The notes below the pieces were generated by a model. It was not told the origin of the DNA. It searched no databases and saw only the letters and a list, made by a program, of their open reading frames with translations. From positions 4,924 through 14,453 of the forward strand of contig DOHN01000080.1 of the NCBI GenBank assembly GCA_003535195.1: DNA of 9,530 nt, read 5' to 3'. Made by a program: the position numbers and the translations under genes. This DNA comes from Ruminiclostridium sp. GTDB lineage: Bacteria; Bacillota; Clostridia; DSM-8532. This document shows, one piece after another, positions 1 through 6,898 of the stretch. Numbering within the stretch: the stretch's first letter is position 1; each line of letters opens with the position of its first letter.

Positions 1-1
1 A

Positions 2-127
2 TTGAGGCAATTTGATGAGACAAAAGTGGATATAATCTACTCGGAGGCATTTTGCGAGCAGGGAATCGGAAAGGCTATTATGAATCGTCTGAAAAAAGCA
101 TCCGCCGGAAAAATCATAGAAGTGTGA
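2..127 (+). CDS. sua5: C-terminal end of L-threonylcarbamoyladenylate synthase (Sua5/YwlC), 5' part outside the window
   Basis: This is an open frame from the window edge to a TGA at 125-127 that encodes the last 41 residues of a protein. The tail contains IIYSEAFCEQGIGKAIMNRL and ends KIIEV. This matches what is known of the C-terminal Sua5 domain of the long-form enzyme, which usually reads roughly (Y/F)xEx(F/L)xxxGxGxAIMNRLxKAA. The full enzyme makes threonylcarbamoyl-AMP from threonine, bicarbonate and ATP for the t6A modification at position 37 of ANN-decoding tRNAs. The catalytic YrdC domain would lie upstream and cannot be judged. The next gene, ywlE, starts 13 nt downstream, which is the common Firmicutes arrangement and supports the call. 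Identification rests on a short tail plus gene order. Confidence 0.8.
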   Translation: MRQFDETKVDIIYSEAFCEQGIGKAIMNRLKKASAGKIIEV

Positions 128-140
128 GAGGAGATGGAGT

Positions 141-620
141 GTGAATAAGAAAATTGTTTTTGTGTGTACCGGAAATACATGCCGAAGCCCCATGGCCGAA
201 GCCCTTTTTAAAGACATTTTGAAAGAGAGGGATGGGCTAGGAGCGGAATTTTCTGTTTTCTCGGCGGGAATCTATGCCTACGAAGGCGATCCGGCAGCCT
301 ATGAGGCTATTGATGCTATGAAAGAAGAATTCGGCATTGATATTTCTTCTCACAGGGCCAGAGTTTTAGACGATCAGGATATCCGGGAGGCCTATATCAT
401 ACTGGTTATGACGCGGCATCACCGGGAGATGATTCTGGAACTCTATCCTGAGGCTGCTGACAAGGTTTATACCTTGAAAGAGTACGCCGGGGAGGAAGGC
501 GGGGACCCTGATATCTGTGACCCGTTCGGAGGGGATTATGAAGTTTATAAAGGATGTTCGTCAGAAATAGAGGCAATGCTTTTAAATGCAGCCGACAGGC
601 TTGAAAGCGATCTGCAGTAG
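141..620 (+). CDS. ywlE: Protein-arginine phosphatase YwlE (low-molecular-weight phosphatase fold)
   Basis: This 159-residue protein is about the usual length for the LMW protein-phosphatase family. The phosphate-binding loop C-x5-R-S lies at Cys9-Arg15-Ser16 (CTGNTCRS), with Cys9 the expected nucleophile. Asp127 in the DPFGG motif (127-131) is the expected general acid. Thr13 inside the loop matches the threonine that steers Bacillus YwlE towards phospho-arginine, where tyrosine phosphatases usually carry a bulkier residue. The inferred role is therefore removing McsB arginine phosphate marks from proteins in the cytoplasm. The start is GTG at 141, with AGGAG at 129-133 and a 7-nt gap. The ATG at 134 meets a stop within five codons and is excluded. 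The gene sits between sua5 and rpiB as in many Firmicutes. A tyrosine phosphatase activity is not ruled out. Confidence 0.93.
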   Translation: MNKKIVFVCTGNTCRSPMAEALFKDILKERDGLGAEFSVFSAGIYAYEGDPAAYEAIDAMKEEFGIDISSHRARVLDDQDIREAYIILVMTRHHREMILELYPEAADKVYTLKEYAGEEGGDPDICDPFGGDYEVYKGCSSEIEAMLLNAADRLESDLQ

Positions 621-636
621 AGAGATGCATAACCTT

Positions 637-665
637 TTGACAACAGACTATGATTACTATAAAAT
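637..665 (+). promoter_or_regulatory. Sigma-A-like promoter inside the operon, driving rpiB and downstream genes
   Basis: A perfect TTGACA (637-642) is followed after exactly 17 nt by TAAAAT (660-665), five of six matches to TATAAT. Transcription would start near 672, leaving a leader of about 24 nt before the rpiB ATG with its GGAGG at 681-685. It fills the only sizeable gap (75 nt) between ywlE and rpiB. This is a motif match only. Confidence 0.65.
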
Positions 666-695
666 TTATGTAGAAAACAGGGAGGTAACCTTAGG

Positions 696-1148
696 ATGAA
701 AATTGCATTAGGATCCGATCATGGCGGATTTAAACTCAAAGAAACTGTAAAGACACATCTAATAGAGCAGGGTTATGAGGTGGAGGATTTCGGCACCTAT
801 AGCGAGGAGTCTGTAGACTATCCAAAATTTGCCCTGAAAGCGGCGCTTGCGGTAAGCAAGGGGCAATGTGAAAGGGGCATCGTTATTTGTTCCACCGGAA
901 TTGGTATTTCTATTGCCGCCAACAAGGTCCGCGGCATCCGGGCAGCCCTGTGCGACAACCTGCTGTCTGCAAGGCTTACAAGGGAGCACAACGACACCAA
1001 TGTCCTGGCCCTGGGCGCTTTTATTGTAGGTGAAAAGCTGGCTTGCACCATTGTCGATACCTGGCTGAGCACTCCATTCTCAAAAGAGGAAAGGCACCAA
1101 AGGCGTATCGATTTGATAACAGAAATTGAAAAAGAATACTTAAAATAA
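696..1148 (+). CDS. rpiB: Ribose-5-phosphate isomerase B (RpiB/LacAB family)
   Basis: This 150-residue protein has the full RpiB pattern. SDHGGFKLK lies at 7-15, with Asp8 and His9 for sugar-ring and phosphate contacts. [13 protein letters not shown] at 65-77 carries the catalytic base Cys65 and the anion-binding loop. REHNDTN at 96-102 has His98, which by family knowledge helps open the furanose ring. It interconverts ribulose-5-phosphate and ribose-5-phosphate in the non-oxidative pentose phosphate pathway and so supplies PRPP, which the next gene product (Upp) consumes. The start ATG has GGAGG at 681-685, with a second AGG just before the codon. The gene lies 19 nt before upp. An allose-6-phosphate or galactose-6-phosphate isomerase is less likely, because no sugar operon surrounds it. 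Confidence 0.95.
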   Translation: MKIALGSDHGGFKLKETVKTHLIEQGYEVEDFGTYSEESVDYPKFALKAALAVSKGQCERGIVICSTGIGISIAANKVRGIRAALCDNLLSARLTREHNDTNVLALGAFIVGEKLACTIVDTWLSTPFSKEERHQRRIDLITEIEKEYLK

Positions 1149-1154
1149 AATCTT

Positions 1155-1160
1155 GGAGGT
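1155..1160 (+). promoter_or_regulatory. Ribosome binding site that fixes the upp start
   Basis: GGAGGT lies 7 nt before the ATG at 1168. An in-frame TTG at 1153 would overlap this site and add five residues foreign to the Upp family, so ATG 1168 is chosen. Confidence 0.9.
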
Positions 1161-1167
1161 ACTATTC

Positions 1168-1797
1168 ATGAGCGAAGCTTTTATTTTTGATCATCCCCTT
1201 ATTCAGCACAAAATTTCACTCCTCAGAGATAAAAATACCAGCAGCAAGGAATTTCGCGAGCTTGTTTCAGAAATCTCTATGCTTATGGGATATGAGGTGA
1301 CCAGAGATATTCCTTTAAAAGAAGTAGAGATTGAGACACCCGTTGGACTGGCTAGAACAAAGGTAATTTCAGGGAAAAAGCTGGCCTTTGTGCCCATATT
1401 AAGAGCGGGCCTGGGCATGGTGGATGGCCTTTTGAGGCTGGTACCTATGGCAAGAGTGGGACATATTGGGTTATACCGCGATCATGAGACCTTAGAGCCC
1501 GTCCAATATTACTGCAAGCTCCCGGAGGATATTTGCGAGCGCGATGTTGTTGTTCTTGACCCCATGCTTGCTACCGGCGGCTCCGCTTGCGACGCTGTAA
1601 AGTTTTTGAAGAATTATGGCGCAAAGAATATTAAATTTGTTTGTTTGATTGCCTCCAAACAGGGCGTTGGAAAACTGAGCCGGGAGCATCCGGATGTGAG
1701 TATTTACTGTGCATCCCTTGATGAGAAATTAAATGATATAGGCTACATTGTTCCCGGTCTTGGCGATGCGGGAGACCGGCTTTTTGGAACGAAATAA
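1168..1797 (+). CDS. upp: Uracil phosphoribosyltransferase
   Basis: From the ATG at 1168 the protein is 209 residues, the standard length for bacterial Upp. The PRPP-binding signature [13 protein letters not shown] occupies 127-139. The C-terminal uracil-recognition segment [13 protein letters not shown] lies at 192-204. RAGLGM (79-84) and the Arg/Asp-containing LYRDHET (102-108) also fit the family. The enzyme salvages uracil with PRPP to give UMP and pyrophosphate in the cytoplasm. It follows rpiB, whose product feeds PRPP synthesis, and precedes a dCMP deaminase, so three consecutive genes touch pentose phosphate and pyrimidine metabolism. All key motifs are intact. Confidence 0.97.
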   Translation: MSEAFIFDHPLIQHKISLLRDKNTSSKEFRELVSEISMLMGYEVTRDIPLKEVEIETPVGLARTKVISGKKLAFVPILRAGLGMVDGLLRLVPMARVGHIGLYRDHETLEPVQYYCKLPEDICERDVVVLDPMLATGGSACDAVKFLKNYGAKNIKFVCLIASKQGVGKLSREHPDVSIYCASLDEKLNDIGYIVPGLGDAGDRLFGTK

Positions 1798-1863
1798 CCG
1801 GAAGATTAAATCCGGCGCTAAAAAAGGCCGGGGCCGGAATAGGGCAAAGAGTGCCGGCCGGCA
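1798..1863. repeat. GC-rich palindromic spacer between upp and the dCMP deaminase gene
   Basis: This spacer is far richer in GC than the other gaps here. It contains a small inverted repeat CCGGA (1798-1802) / TCCGG (1811-1815), the dyad GGCCGGGGCCGG (1826-1837) and a perfect 12-bp palindrome TGCCGGCCGGCA (1852-1863). GGCCGG at 1832-1837 can also pair with CCGGCC at 1854-1859 across a 16-nt loop. There is no T-run, so it is not a standard terminator. It could be an mRNA processing or stability element or a protein site. Confidence 0.5.
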
Positions 1864-1897
1864 GCATCAATGAGGTTTACTGAAATGGGGGAGTTGT

Positions 1898-2377
1898 ATG
1901 CGTCCGTCATGGGATGAATATTTCATGGGTATTGTGGAATTGGTTAAGACGCGGTCCACTTGTCTGCGAAGACAGGTGGGTGCGTTGGTTGTAAAGGATA
2001 AGCGCATTTTAGCTTCAGGATACAACGGTGCACCGGTAGGGTGTAATCATTGCCATGAGCTGGGCTGCCTCCGGGAGAAGCTCGGCATTCCTTCGGGACA
2101 GCGGCATGAGCTTTGCAGGGCCACCCACGCCGAACAGAACGCTATTGCACAGGCGGCCTACTCGGGAATATGTATAAAGGATAGTACGCTGTATGTGACG
2201 ACCCAGCCCTGTGTCCTTTGCGCTAAACTTGCCATCAACGCCGGGATCTCAAAAATTATTTTTAAAGGGGATTATCCCGACGAACTTTCAATGGAGCTTT
2301 TACAGGAAGCCGGGGTTCGCGTAATTAAATATGAAGGTTCCGAAACCATTACAAATGAAGAGCTTAAAATTATTTAA
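1898..2377 (+). CDS. comEB: ComEB-type deoxycytidylate (dCMP) deaminase
   Basis: This 159-residue protein belongs to the cytidine/deoxycytidylate deaminase fold. The catalytic zinc motif is HAEQNAI at 77-83 (His77 ligand, Glu79 proton shuttle) with PCVLC at 104-108 (Cys105 and Cys108 ligands). Extra cysteines and histidines at Cys22, Cys49, Cys52 and His70 fit the second, structural zinc seen in dCMP deaminases. The N-terminal RPSWDEYFM is the usual opening of the family and fixes the start at 1898, behind a slightly close GGGGGAG at 1887-1893. The reaction is dCMP to dUMP, feeding dTMP synthesis. Despite the gene name there are no other competence genes nearby; the context is pyrimidine salvage. 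Confidence 0.93.
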   Translation: MRPSWDEYFMGIVELVKTRSTCLRRQVGALVVKDKRILASGYNGAPVGCNHCHELGCLREKLGIPSGQRHELCRATHAEQNAIAQAAYSGICIKDSTLYVTTQPCVLCAKLAINAGISKIIFKGDYPDELSMELLQEAGVRVIKYEGSETITNEELKII

Positions 2378-2418
2378 ATTTATGAAGGCTTCTGTTTGTT
2401 TGAATCAGAGGTGTAAAT

Positions 2419-3648
2419 ATGATCATTATTGAATACCATCATCTGGTAGCCTTCGCGGTTGCTTTAATTGTGGCTTTTTTCGCCACACCCATAGCCCGGA
2501 GGATCGCAGTAAATTCGGGTGCTGTCAATGTTCCGAAGGATAGCCGCCGCGTCCATAAAAAGCCCATGGCATTAATGGGCGGACTTGCGATCATCGCGGG
2601 TTTTTTACTTGCAGTAGTTTACAGCTTTGCCACTAAGGATTTGCACAGGTTCATGGAATATCTTTCCGGACCTCAGGGAATAGGCATTGTTGTAGGAGCG
2701 CTGATCATTATCGTTCTCGGCATTGCCGACGACATTAGACCCTTGAAAGCCAGAGTCAAGCTTCCCATTCAGATTCTGGCCGCCGTTATTGTGGTGGCAA
2801 CGGGTACGCGCATCACAGCGATTTCAAAACCATTTCAGCCTTCGGTTGCCCTGCACCCCAGCATGATGTTTATTCTTGAAGATATATTAGCGTTTGCAAT
2901 CTCTATCTTCTGGATTGTCGGCATAACAAACGCCATCAATCTTATAGACGGCCTCGATGGCTTGGCCGCAGGAGTTTCGGGCATTGCCACCCTGGTTCTG
3001 TACATCGTTGCGGTTATCCGCAGGCAGGATGACATCGCCATCATATCGGTTTCACTGGTAGGCGCCATCTTTGGCTTCCTTCCGTATAATTTTAATCCCG
3101 CCAAGATTTTTATGGGCGATACCGGCTCCACCTTTTTGGGTTTTGTACTGGCCATCATCTCCATTCAGGGCACCATGAAATCCGTCACGGGCCTGGCATT
3201 GGCCATTCCCATTCTGGTACTGGGGCTCCCGATATTTGATACAATTTTTGCTATTTTCAGAAGGGTACTGAGCGGAAGACCTATAGGAGAAGCCGATAGG
3301 GGCCATATACATCACAGGCTGCTCGACATGGGACTGAGCCATCGTATGGCTGTCATTATACTGTATATAGTCAGTGCCGGCTTGGGTATTATTTCTATCG
3401 TACTGGTGGATAAAGGGCTGCTTCCTTCCCTGATACTCCTGATCATTCTGGTTATGTTCGGGGTTGGCGGCGCAAGAAACCTCAGCGATTTAAAGGATAT
3501 ACCGGAAAAAGACAAGCCCATACGCCAAAGCGAAGCAGTTTTATCTTCCGATCTTGAAGACGCCAGAAAAGAGGCCGCTTTCGGTCAAAAACAGGAAGCT
3601 GCGCCCGAAAACGCTCAGGACCATAAGCAAGACAATGATCAGACTTGA
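2419..3648 (+). CDS. tagO: Undecaprenyl-phosphate N-acetylglucosaminyl-1-phosphate transferase (TagO/WecA family)
   Basis: This is a 409-residue polytopic membrane protein with about ten or eleven hydrophobic segments between residues 9 and 352. The family motifs are in order: the Asp pair ADD (103-105) before RPLKAR, NAINLIDGLDGLA (171-183) with Asp177 and Asp180, GDTGS (233-237), and the cytoplasmic loop HIHH (296-299). It transfers GlcNAc-1-phosphate from UDP-GlcNAc to undecaprenyl phosphate, the first lipid-linked step of teichoic acid or another wall glycopolymer. The neighbouring UDP-GlcNAc 2-epimerase supplies ManNAc for the next sugar of such a linkage unit. After the last membrane segment there is a charged tail of about 55 residues, rich in Gln, Asp, Glu and Lys, longer than in Bacillus TagO. 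AGAGGTG at 2407-2413 serves the start. MraY is ruled out by the motif forms and context. Confidence 0.94.
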   Translation: MIIIEYHHLVAFAVALIVAFFATPIARRIAVNSGAVNVPKDSRRVHKKPMALMGGLAIIAGFLLAVVYSFATKDLHRFMEYLSGPQGIGIVVGALIIIVLGIADDIRPLKARVKLPIQILAAVIVVATGTRITAISKPFQPSVALHPSMMFILEDILAFAISIFWIVGITNAINLIDGLDGLAAGVSGIATLVLYIVAVIRRQDDIAIISVSLVGAIFGFLPYNFNPAKIFMGDTGSTFLGFVLAIISIQGTMKSVTGLALAIPILVLGLPIFDTIFAIFRRVLSGRPIGEADRGHIHHRLLDMGLSHRMAVIILYIVSAGLGIISIVLVDKGLLPSLILLIILVMFGVGGARNLSDLKDIPEKDKPIRQSEAVLSSDLEDARKEAAFGQKQEAAPENAQDHKQDNDQT

Positions 3649-3672
3649 ATGATGATTTTGTAGGAGAAATAT

Positions 3673-4836
3673 ATGCGAAAAATAAAAGTTATGACAGTAT
3701 TCGGCACAAGGCCGGAAGCCATTAAAATGGCGCCTTTGGTCAAGGCCCTTGAAAATTGTGAATATATTGATTCCCAGGTCTGTGTCACGGCCCAGCACAG
3801 ACAGATGCTGGACCAGGTTCTGGAGATATTCCGTATTCAGCCTGACTATGATCTTAATATCATGCAGGACAGGCAGACCCTTATCGATATTACAACCCGG
3901 GCTATTGAAGGCCTCCACGGTGTTTTTACGGAGACCGAACCTGATATAGTGCTGGTACACGGTGATACCACCACCACCTTTGCGGCATCTCTTGCTGCTT
4001 TTTACGCAAGAGTGAAGGTAGGCCATGTGGAAGCAGGCCTTAGAACCTATGACAAATATTCTCCCTATCCCGAGGAAATGAACCGCAGACTTACGGGAGC
4101 GATTGCCGATCTGCATTTTGCCCCTACAGTCGCCAACCGGGAAAATCTTCTGAAGGAGAATATTTCCGGGGATGCCATTTATATCACGGGCAATACCGTT
4201 ATTGACGCTCTTTCTTCAACGGTTGTCAGCGGTTATAATTTTACCGACAGTTTTTTAAGAGAGTTTTCTTTTGAAAATAAACGGGTGATTCTGGTGACTG
4301 CTCACAGGCGGGAAAATCTGGGCGAGCCCTTTGAAAATATTTTTACTGCCTTAAGACAACTGGCCGATGATGTACCGGATGTGAACATTATCTATCCGGT
4401 CCATTTGAATCCGGTGGTCCGGGAGGCAGCCGGCCGTATTCTGGGGAACCATGACCGCATTCATTTGATCGAGCCGCTGAATGTCCAGGACATGCACAAT
4501 CTGATGGAAAAATCCACGTTGATCATGACCGACTCCGGGGGCATCCAGGAGGAGGCGCCCGCTTTGGGCAAGCCGGTGCTGGTTTTAAGAAATGAGACGG
4601 AGCGGCCGGAAGCCATAAAAGCCGGTACTGTCAAGCTGGCAGGAACACAAAGAGATGCCGTTTACCGCGAGGCGAGACTGCTTCTGGATGATGCGGAAGA
4701 ATACCAAAGAATGGCCAGATCCGTAAACCCGTATGGGGACGGTCATGCATCGAAGCGCATTGTAGAGGCTATTTTGTATTACTTTGGATTAAAAAACGGA
4801 AGACCCGAGGAATTTGCCGTTGAACATCGCTCGTAG
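3673..4836 (+). CDS. mnaA: UDP-N-acetylglucosamine 2-epimerase, non-hydrolysing
   Basis: This 387-residue GT-B-fold enzyme starts 24 nt after tagO behind AGGAG (3662-3666). Signature blocks are FGTRPEAIKMAP (10-21), HGDTTTTFA (96-104, Asp98), HVEAGLRT (118-125, Glu120), PEEMNRR (133-139), TAHRREN (209-215, His211), DSGGIQEEA (287-295) and NPYGDG (352-357). These include the Asp, Glu, Glu and His positions known to matter in E. coli WecB. It converts UDP-GlcNAc to UDP-ManNAc, the donor for ManNAc in teichoic acid linkage units and related polymers. The non-hydrolysing class is normally activated by its own substrate UDP-GlcNAc. Pairing with tagO places it in the cell-wall branch. The equivalent Gram-negative name is wecB. 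Confidence 0.95.
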   Translation: MRKIKVMTVFGTRPEAIKMAPLVKALENCEYIDSQVCVTAQHRQMLDQVLEIFRIQPDYDLNIMQDRQTLIDITTRAIEGLHGVFTETEPDIVLVHGDTTTTFAASLAAFYARVKVGHVEAGLRTYDKYSPYPEEMNRRLTGAIADLHFAPTVANRENLLKENISGDAIYITGNTVIDALSSTVVSGYNFTDSFLREFSFENKRVILVTAHRRENLGEPFENIFTALRQLADDVPDVNIIYPVHLNPVVREAAGRILGNHDRIHLIEPLNVQDMHNLMEKSTLIMTDSGGIQEEAPALGKPVLVLRNETERPEAIKAGTVKLAGTQRDAVYREARLLLDDAEEYQRMARSVNPYGDGHASKRIVEAILYYFGLKNGRPEEFAVEHRS

Positions 4837-4847
4837 AAGGGAATTTT

Positions 4848-5795
4848 ATGGCCGATTTTCTGACTCATATCTTACTTGCGGATTCAGTATTAAAACAGAT
4901 AGAGAGTAGAAGAATTTTGGAGGGCGCTGCAAAAAAGCGCTCTCTTTATCATCTGGGTGCCCAGGGACCCGATATCTTTTTCTATTACAACTGCTTTCCC
5001 GGCTCGGGCAGAGGACCTTTTAGGGAACTGGGGGATACCATGCACAGGGAAAAGACGGGGGCTTTTTTGAAGCGGGGTTTTCAAAGGCTGCAGAGCATAT
5101 CCTATGATAAGAATTGGACGGATCTGGCCATTTACCTGTCCGGATTTATCTGTCATTTTACACTGGACAGGTTTTTTCATCCCTATGTGCATTGGGCTGC
5201 GGACCAATGGATTTGGGGCATGGACGGAACGCCCAGGCATGTGACCCATGAGCAGGTTGAAATGGCATTGGATATCATTTTCTGGACGGAGGCCAAAAAG
5301 ATTCCGGCATATAAGACAAGAACGCGAAAATTAGCCGACATCGGTCCGGCGTGGCCCGAGGGAATTGCTTCTTTCTTGCAGGAAACCTTTTCCGAGCTTT
5401 ATGGTATAGAAGCGGGGGAAAGTGAAATGAATAAAGTATTGATTGATTTCTACCGCGGAAATGATTTGCTTTTTGACCCGAAAGGCTGGAAAAAAGGTTT
5501 GGTAAACTGGCTGGAAGGCTTTACCGGAGGGGGCATTAAACCGCCCAAGCATCCCCGCCTGGTCAATGCGGACCCGGCCATCGATTGGGCAAACAGGAAA
5601 AAAAGGACCTGGGCGAATCCTTTTGTGGATGGTGAAACCAGTAATTTAACGGCTGACGAACTGTTTTTGGCGGCTTCAGACGCCGCTGCAAGTCATATCA
5701 ATACGCTGTTTTCAAGAATCCAAAAAAGCGAGGACATCGAGGATCTCTTTCCGGATATAAGCTATATTACAGGCACGCTGATCAATGAGCAGTGA
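4848..5795 (+). CDS. Zinc-dependent phospholipase C-like protein, cytoplasmic, function unknown
   Basis: This 315-residue protein resembles the zinc-dependent phospholipase C / S1-P1 nuclease-like group. The opening MADFLTHILLAD places His7 early. GAQGPDIF (37-44) supplies Asp42, and THHR-like TMHRE (64-68) supplies His66. ICHFTLDRFFHPY (101-113) gives the HxxxD pair His103/Asp107 plus His111, and HVTHEQVE (131-138) gives the HxxxE pair His134/Glu138. This His/Asp/His/Asp/His/Glu order follows the trinuclear zinc site of clostridial alpha-toxin-type enzymes. Unlike those toxins it has no signal peptide and no C2-like lipid-binding domain, and it starts 11 nt after the epimerase gene, so it is probably an intracellular hydrolase made with wall-precursor enzymes. 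The substrate is unknown. The family assignment comes from residue spacing and has not been tested by alignment. Confidence 0.72.
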   Translation: MADFLTHILLADSVLKQIESRRILEGAAKKRSLYHLGAQGPDIFFYYNCFPGSGRGPFRELGDTMHREKTGAFLKRGFQRLQSISYDKNWTDLAIYLSGFICHFTLDRFFHPYVHWAADQWIWGMDGTPRHVTHEQVEMALDIIFWTEAKKIPAYKTRTRKLADIGPAWPEGIASFLQETFSELYGIEAGESEMNKVLIDFYRGNDLLFDPKGWKKGLVNWLEGFTGGGIKPPKHPRLVNADPAIDWANRKKRTWANPFVDGETSNLTADELFLAASDAAASHINTLFSRIQKSEDIEDLFPDISYITGTLINEQ

Positions 5796-5808
5796 GCAGT
5801 TTTTTTGC

Positions 5809-5815
5809 AAAGGAG
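5809..5815 (+). promoter_or_regulatory. Ribosome binding site that fixes the hslO start
   Basis: AAAGGAG lies 8 nt before the ATG at 5824. An in-frame ATG at 5785 would overlap the end of the upstream gene, lacks a good binding site and adds 13 residues not expected in Hsp33, so 5824 is preferred. Confidence 0.85.
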
Positions 5816-5823
5816 CGTTAAAG

Positions 5824-6711
5824 ATGACGGATTATATAGCCAAGGCAATGGCCTTATCAGGTCAGGTGAGAATTTACTCCGCCGTTACAACCGGCGTTGT
5901 GGAGGAAGCGCGGATTCTTCATGATATGAACCCTACGCCGGCGGTGGCTCTGGGAAGGGTACTCACGGGCGCGGCTCTGATGAGCCAGACGCTGAAAGGC
6001 GAGAACCAGTCTATCACCATTCAGATCAAGGGCGACGGACCCATAGGGGGAATTGTCGCTGTGACTGATTCCAAGGCCGGGGTTCGGGGATATGTCTATA
6101 ATCCCTTCTTTGATGTGCCTTTAAATGATAAGGGAAAGTTTGATATAGCAGCGGCAGTGGGAAAAGGCTACCTCAATGTCATTAAGGATATCGGTATGAA
6201 GGAGCCCTATATCGGCTATGTGGATCTGGTCTCGGGGGAAATTGCCGAAGATCTGACCTATTATTACGCCTATTCGGAACAGATACCAACGGTTATGAAT
6301 CTGGGGGTTTTAATCGGGGCGGGAGGAAAGGTCGAAGCGGCCGGAGGCTTTTTCATCCAGCTTCTGCCTGATGCCCGGGAGGACTCAATTGAAAAGGTTG
6401 AAAAATGTATTTCAGATCTTTTGCCTGTCACCACTCTTATCCACCAGGGAAAAACACCCGAAGATTTGATTAACCTGATTTTTCCCGATGAAGATGTGGA
6501 GATGTTTGATACCTGCCCGGTCCGGTACCAGTGCAATTGCTCCAGGGATCGGATGGAAAGAAATCTGATGAGTCTGGGCGTCAAGAATTTATCCGAAATT
6601 GCGGAGGAGGAAAAAAGCGCCGAGCTTCAGTGCCATTTCTGCAATAAAAAATATCAGTTCACCGGAGGCGAATTATTGAAGCTTTTGGATGGCGTGAAAA
6701 GCAGGGGCTGA
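5824..6711 (+). CDS. hslO: Redox-regulated molecular chaperone Hsp33
   Basis: From ATG 5824 the protein is 295 residues, the normal Hsp33 size. The N-terminal domain carries the characteristic GDGPIGG (70-76) and RGYVYNP (88-94). The C-terminal redox switch has the zinc-binding cysteines in CxC form at Cys237/Cys239 and CxxC form at Cys270/Cys273, spaced as in the family. Two further cysteines sit at 195 and 231. By family knowledge the four switch cysteines bind zinc when reduced; oxidation and unfolding release zinc and turn on ATP-independent holdase activity in the cytoplasm. It is the last gene of the long operon, ending about 30 nt before the terminator, and shares no pathway with its immediate neighbours. 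All key residues are present. Confidence 0.96.
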   Translation: MTDYIAKAMALSGQVRIYSAVTTGVVEEARILHDMNPTPAVALGRVLTGAALMSQTLKGENQSITIQIKGDGPIGGIVAVTDSKAGVRGYVYNPFFDVPLNDKGKFDIAAAVGKGYLNVIKDIGMKEPYIGYVDLVSGEIAEDLTYYYAYSEQIPTVMNLGVLIGAGGKVEAAGGFFIQLLPDAREDSIEKVEKCISDLLPVTTLIHQGKTPEDLINLIFPDEDVEMFDTCPVRYQCNCSRDRMERNLMSLGVKNLSEIAEEEKSAELQCHFCNKKYQFTGGELLKLLDGVKSRG

Positions 6712-6743
6712 TTAAGAACCGGCACCTTGGTATGGATATCATG

Positions 6744-6784
6744 AAAAATGGCAACAATTCTTTAGGAATTGCCGCCATTTTTTT
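6744..6784 (+). terminator. Intrinsic terminator after hslO
   Basis: AAAAATGGC (6744-6752) pairs with GCCATTTTT (6774-6782), and inside it CAATTC (6755-6760) pairs with GAATTG (6766-6771) around a TTTAG loop. A two-base mismatch separates the two helices. A run of seven T (6778-6784) follows. It marks the end of the operon. Confidence 0.9.
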
Positions 6785-6864
6785 ACCCCAACAATCGCTT
6801 ACTTAAAAAACCTGGACCCGAGATGTATTCCTTTAAATAATTCCTAAAAAGAAGAGAATACTAA

Positions 6865-6873
6865 CATTATAAT
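6865..6873 (+). promoter_or_regulatory. Possible -10 element for the CAP-domain gene
   Basis: A perfect TATAAT (6868-6873) lies 25 nt before the CAP-protein ATG and downstream of the hslO terminator, so a promoter is expected here. No good -35 sits 16-18 nt upstream. The overlapping CATTATA fits the -10 form of forespore sigma-F/G promoters, but no matching -35 was found, so the sigma factor is left open. Confidence 0.4.
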
Positions 6874-6898
6874 CTATTTAAGACAATGGAGGGAGAGT

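Noticed and set aside
1153..1797. Longer upp reading from a TTG at 1153
   Set aside because: The TTG abuts the ribosome binding site itself, and the ATG at 1168 gives the standard 209-residue protein.
1852..1863. TGCCGGCCGGCA palindrome as an intrinsic terminator
   Set aside because: No loop and no following T-run, and the downstream gene continues the operon.
3541..4116. Minus-strand open frame of 191 codons across the tagO/mnaA junction
   Set aside because: It lies opposite two clearly recognised genes, shows no recognisable domain, and its length is explained by the codon use of the real genes.
5785..6711. hslO start at ATG 5785
   Set aside because: It overlaps the upstream stop region, lacks a binding site, and ATG 5824 has AAAGGAG at good distance and the expected N-terminus.
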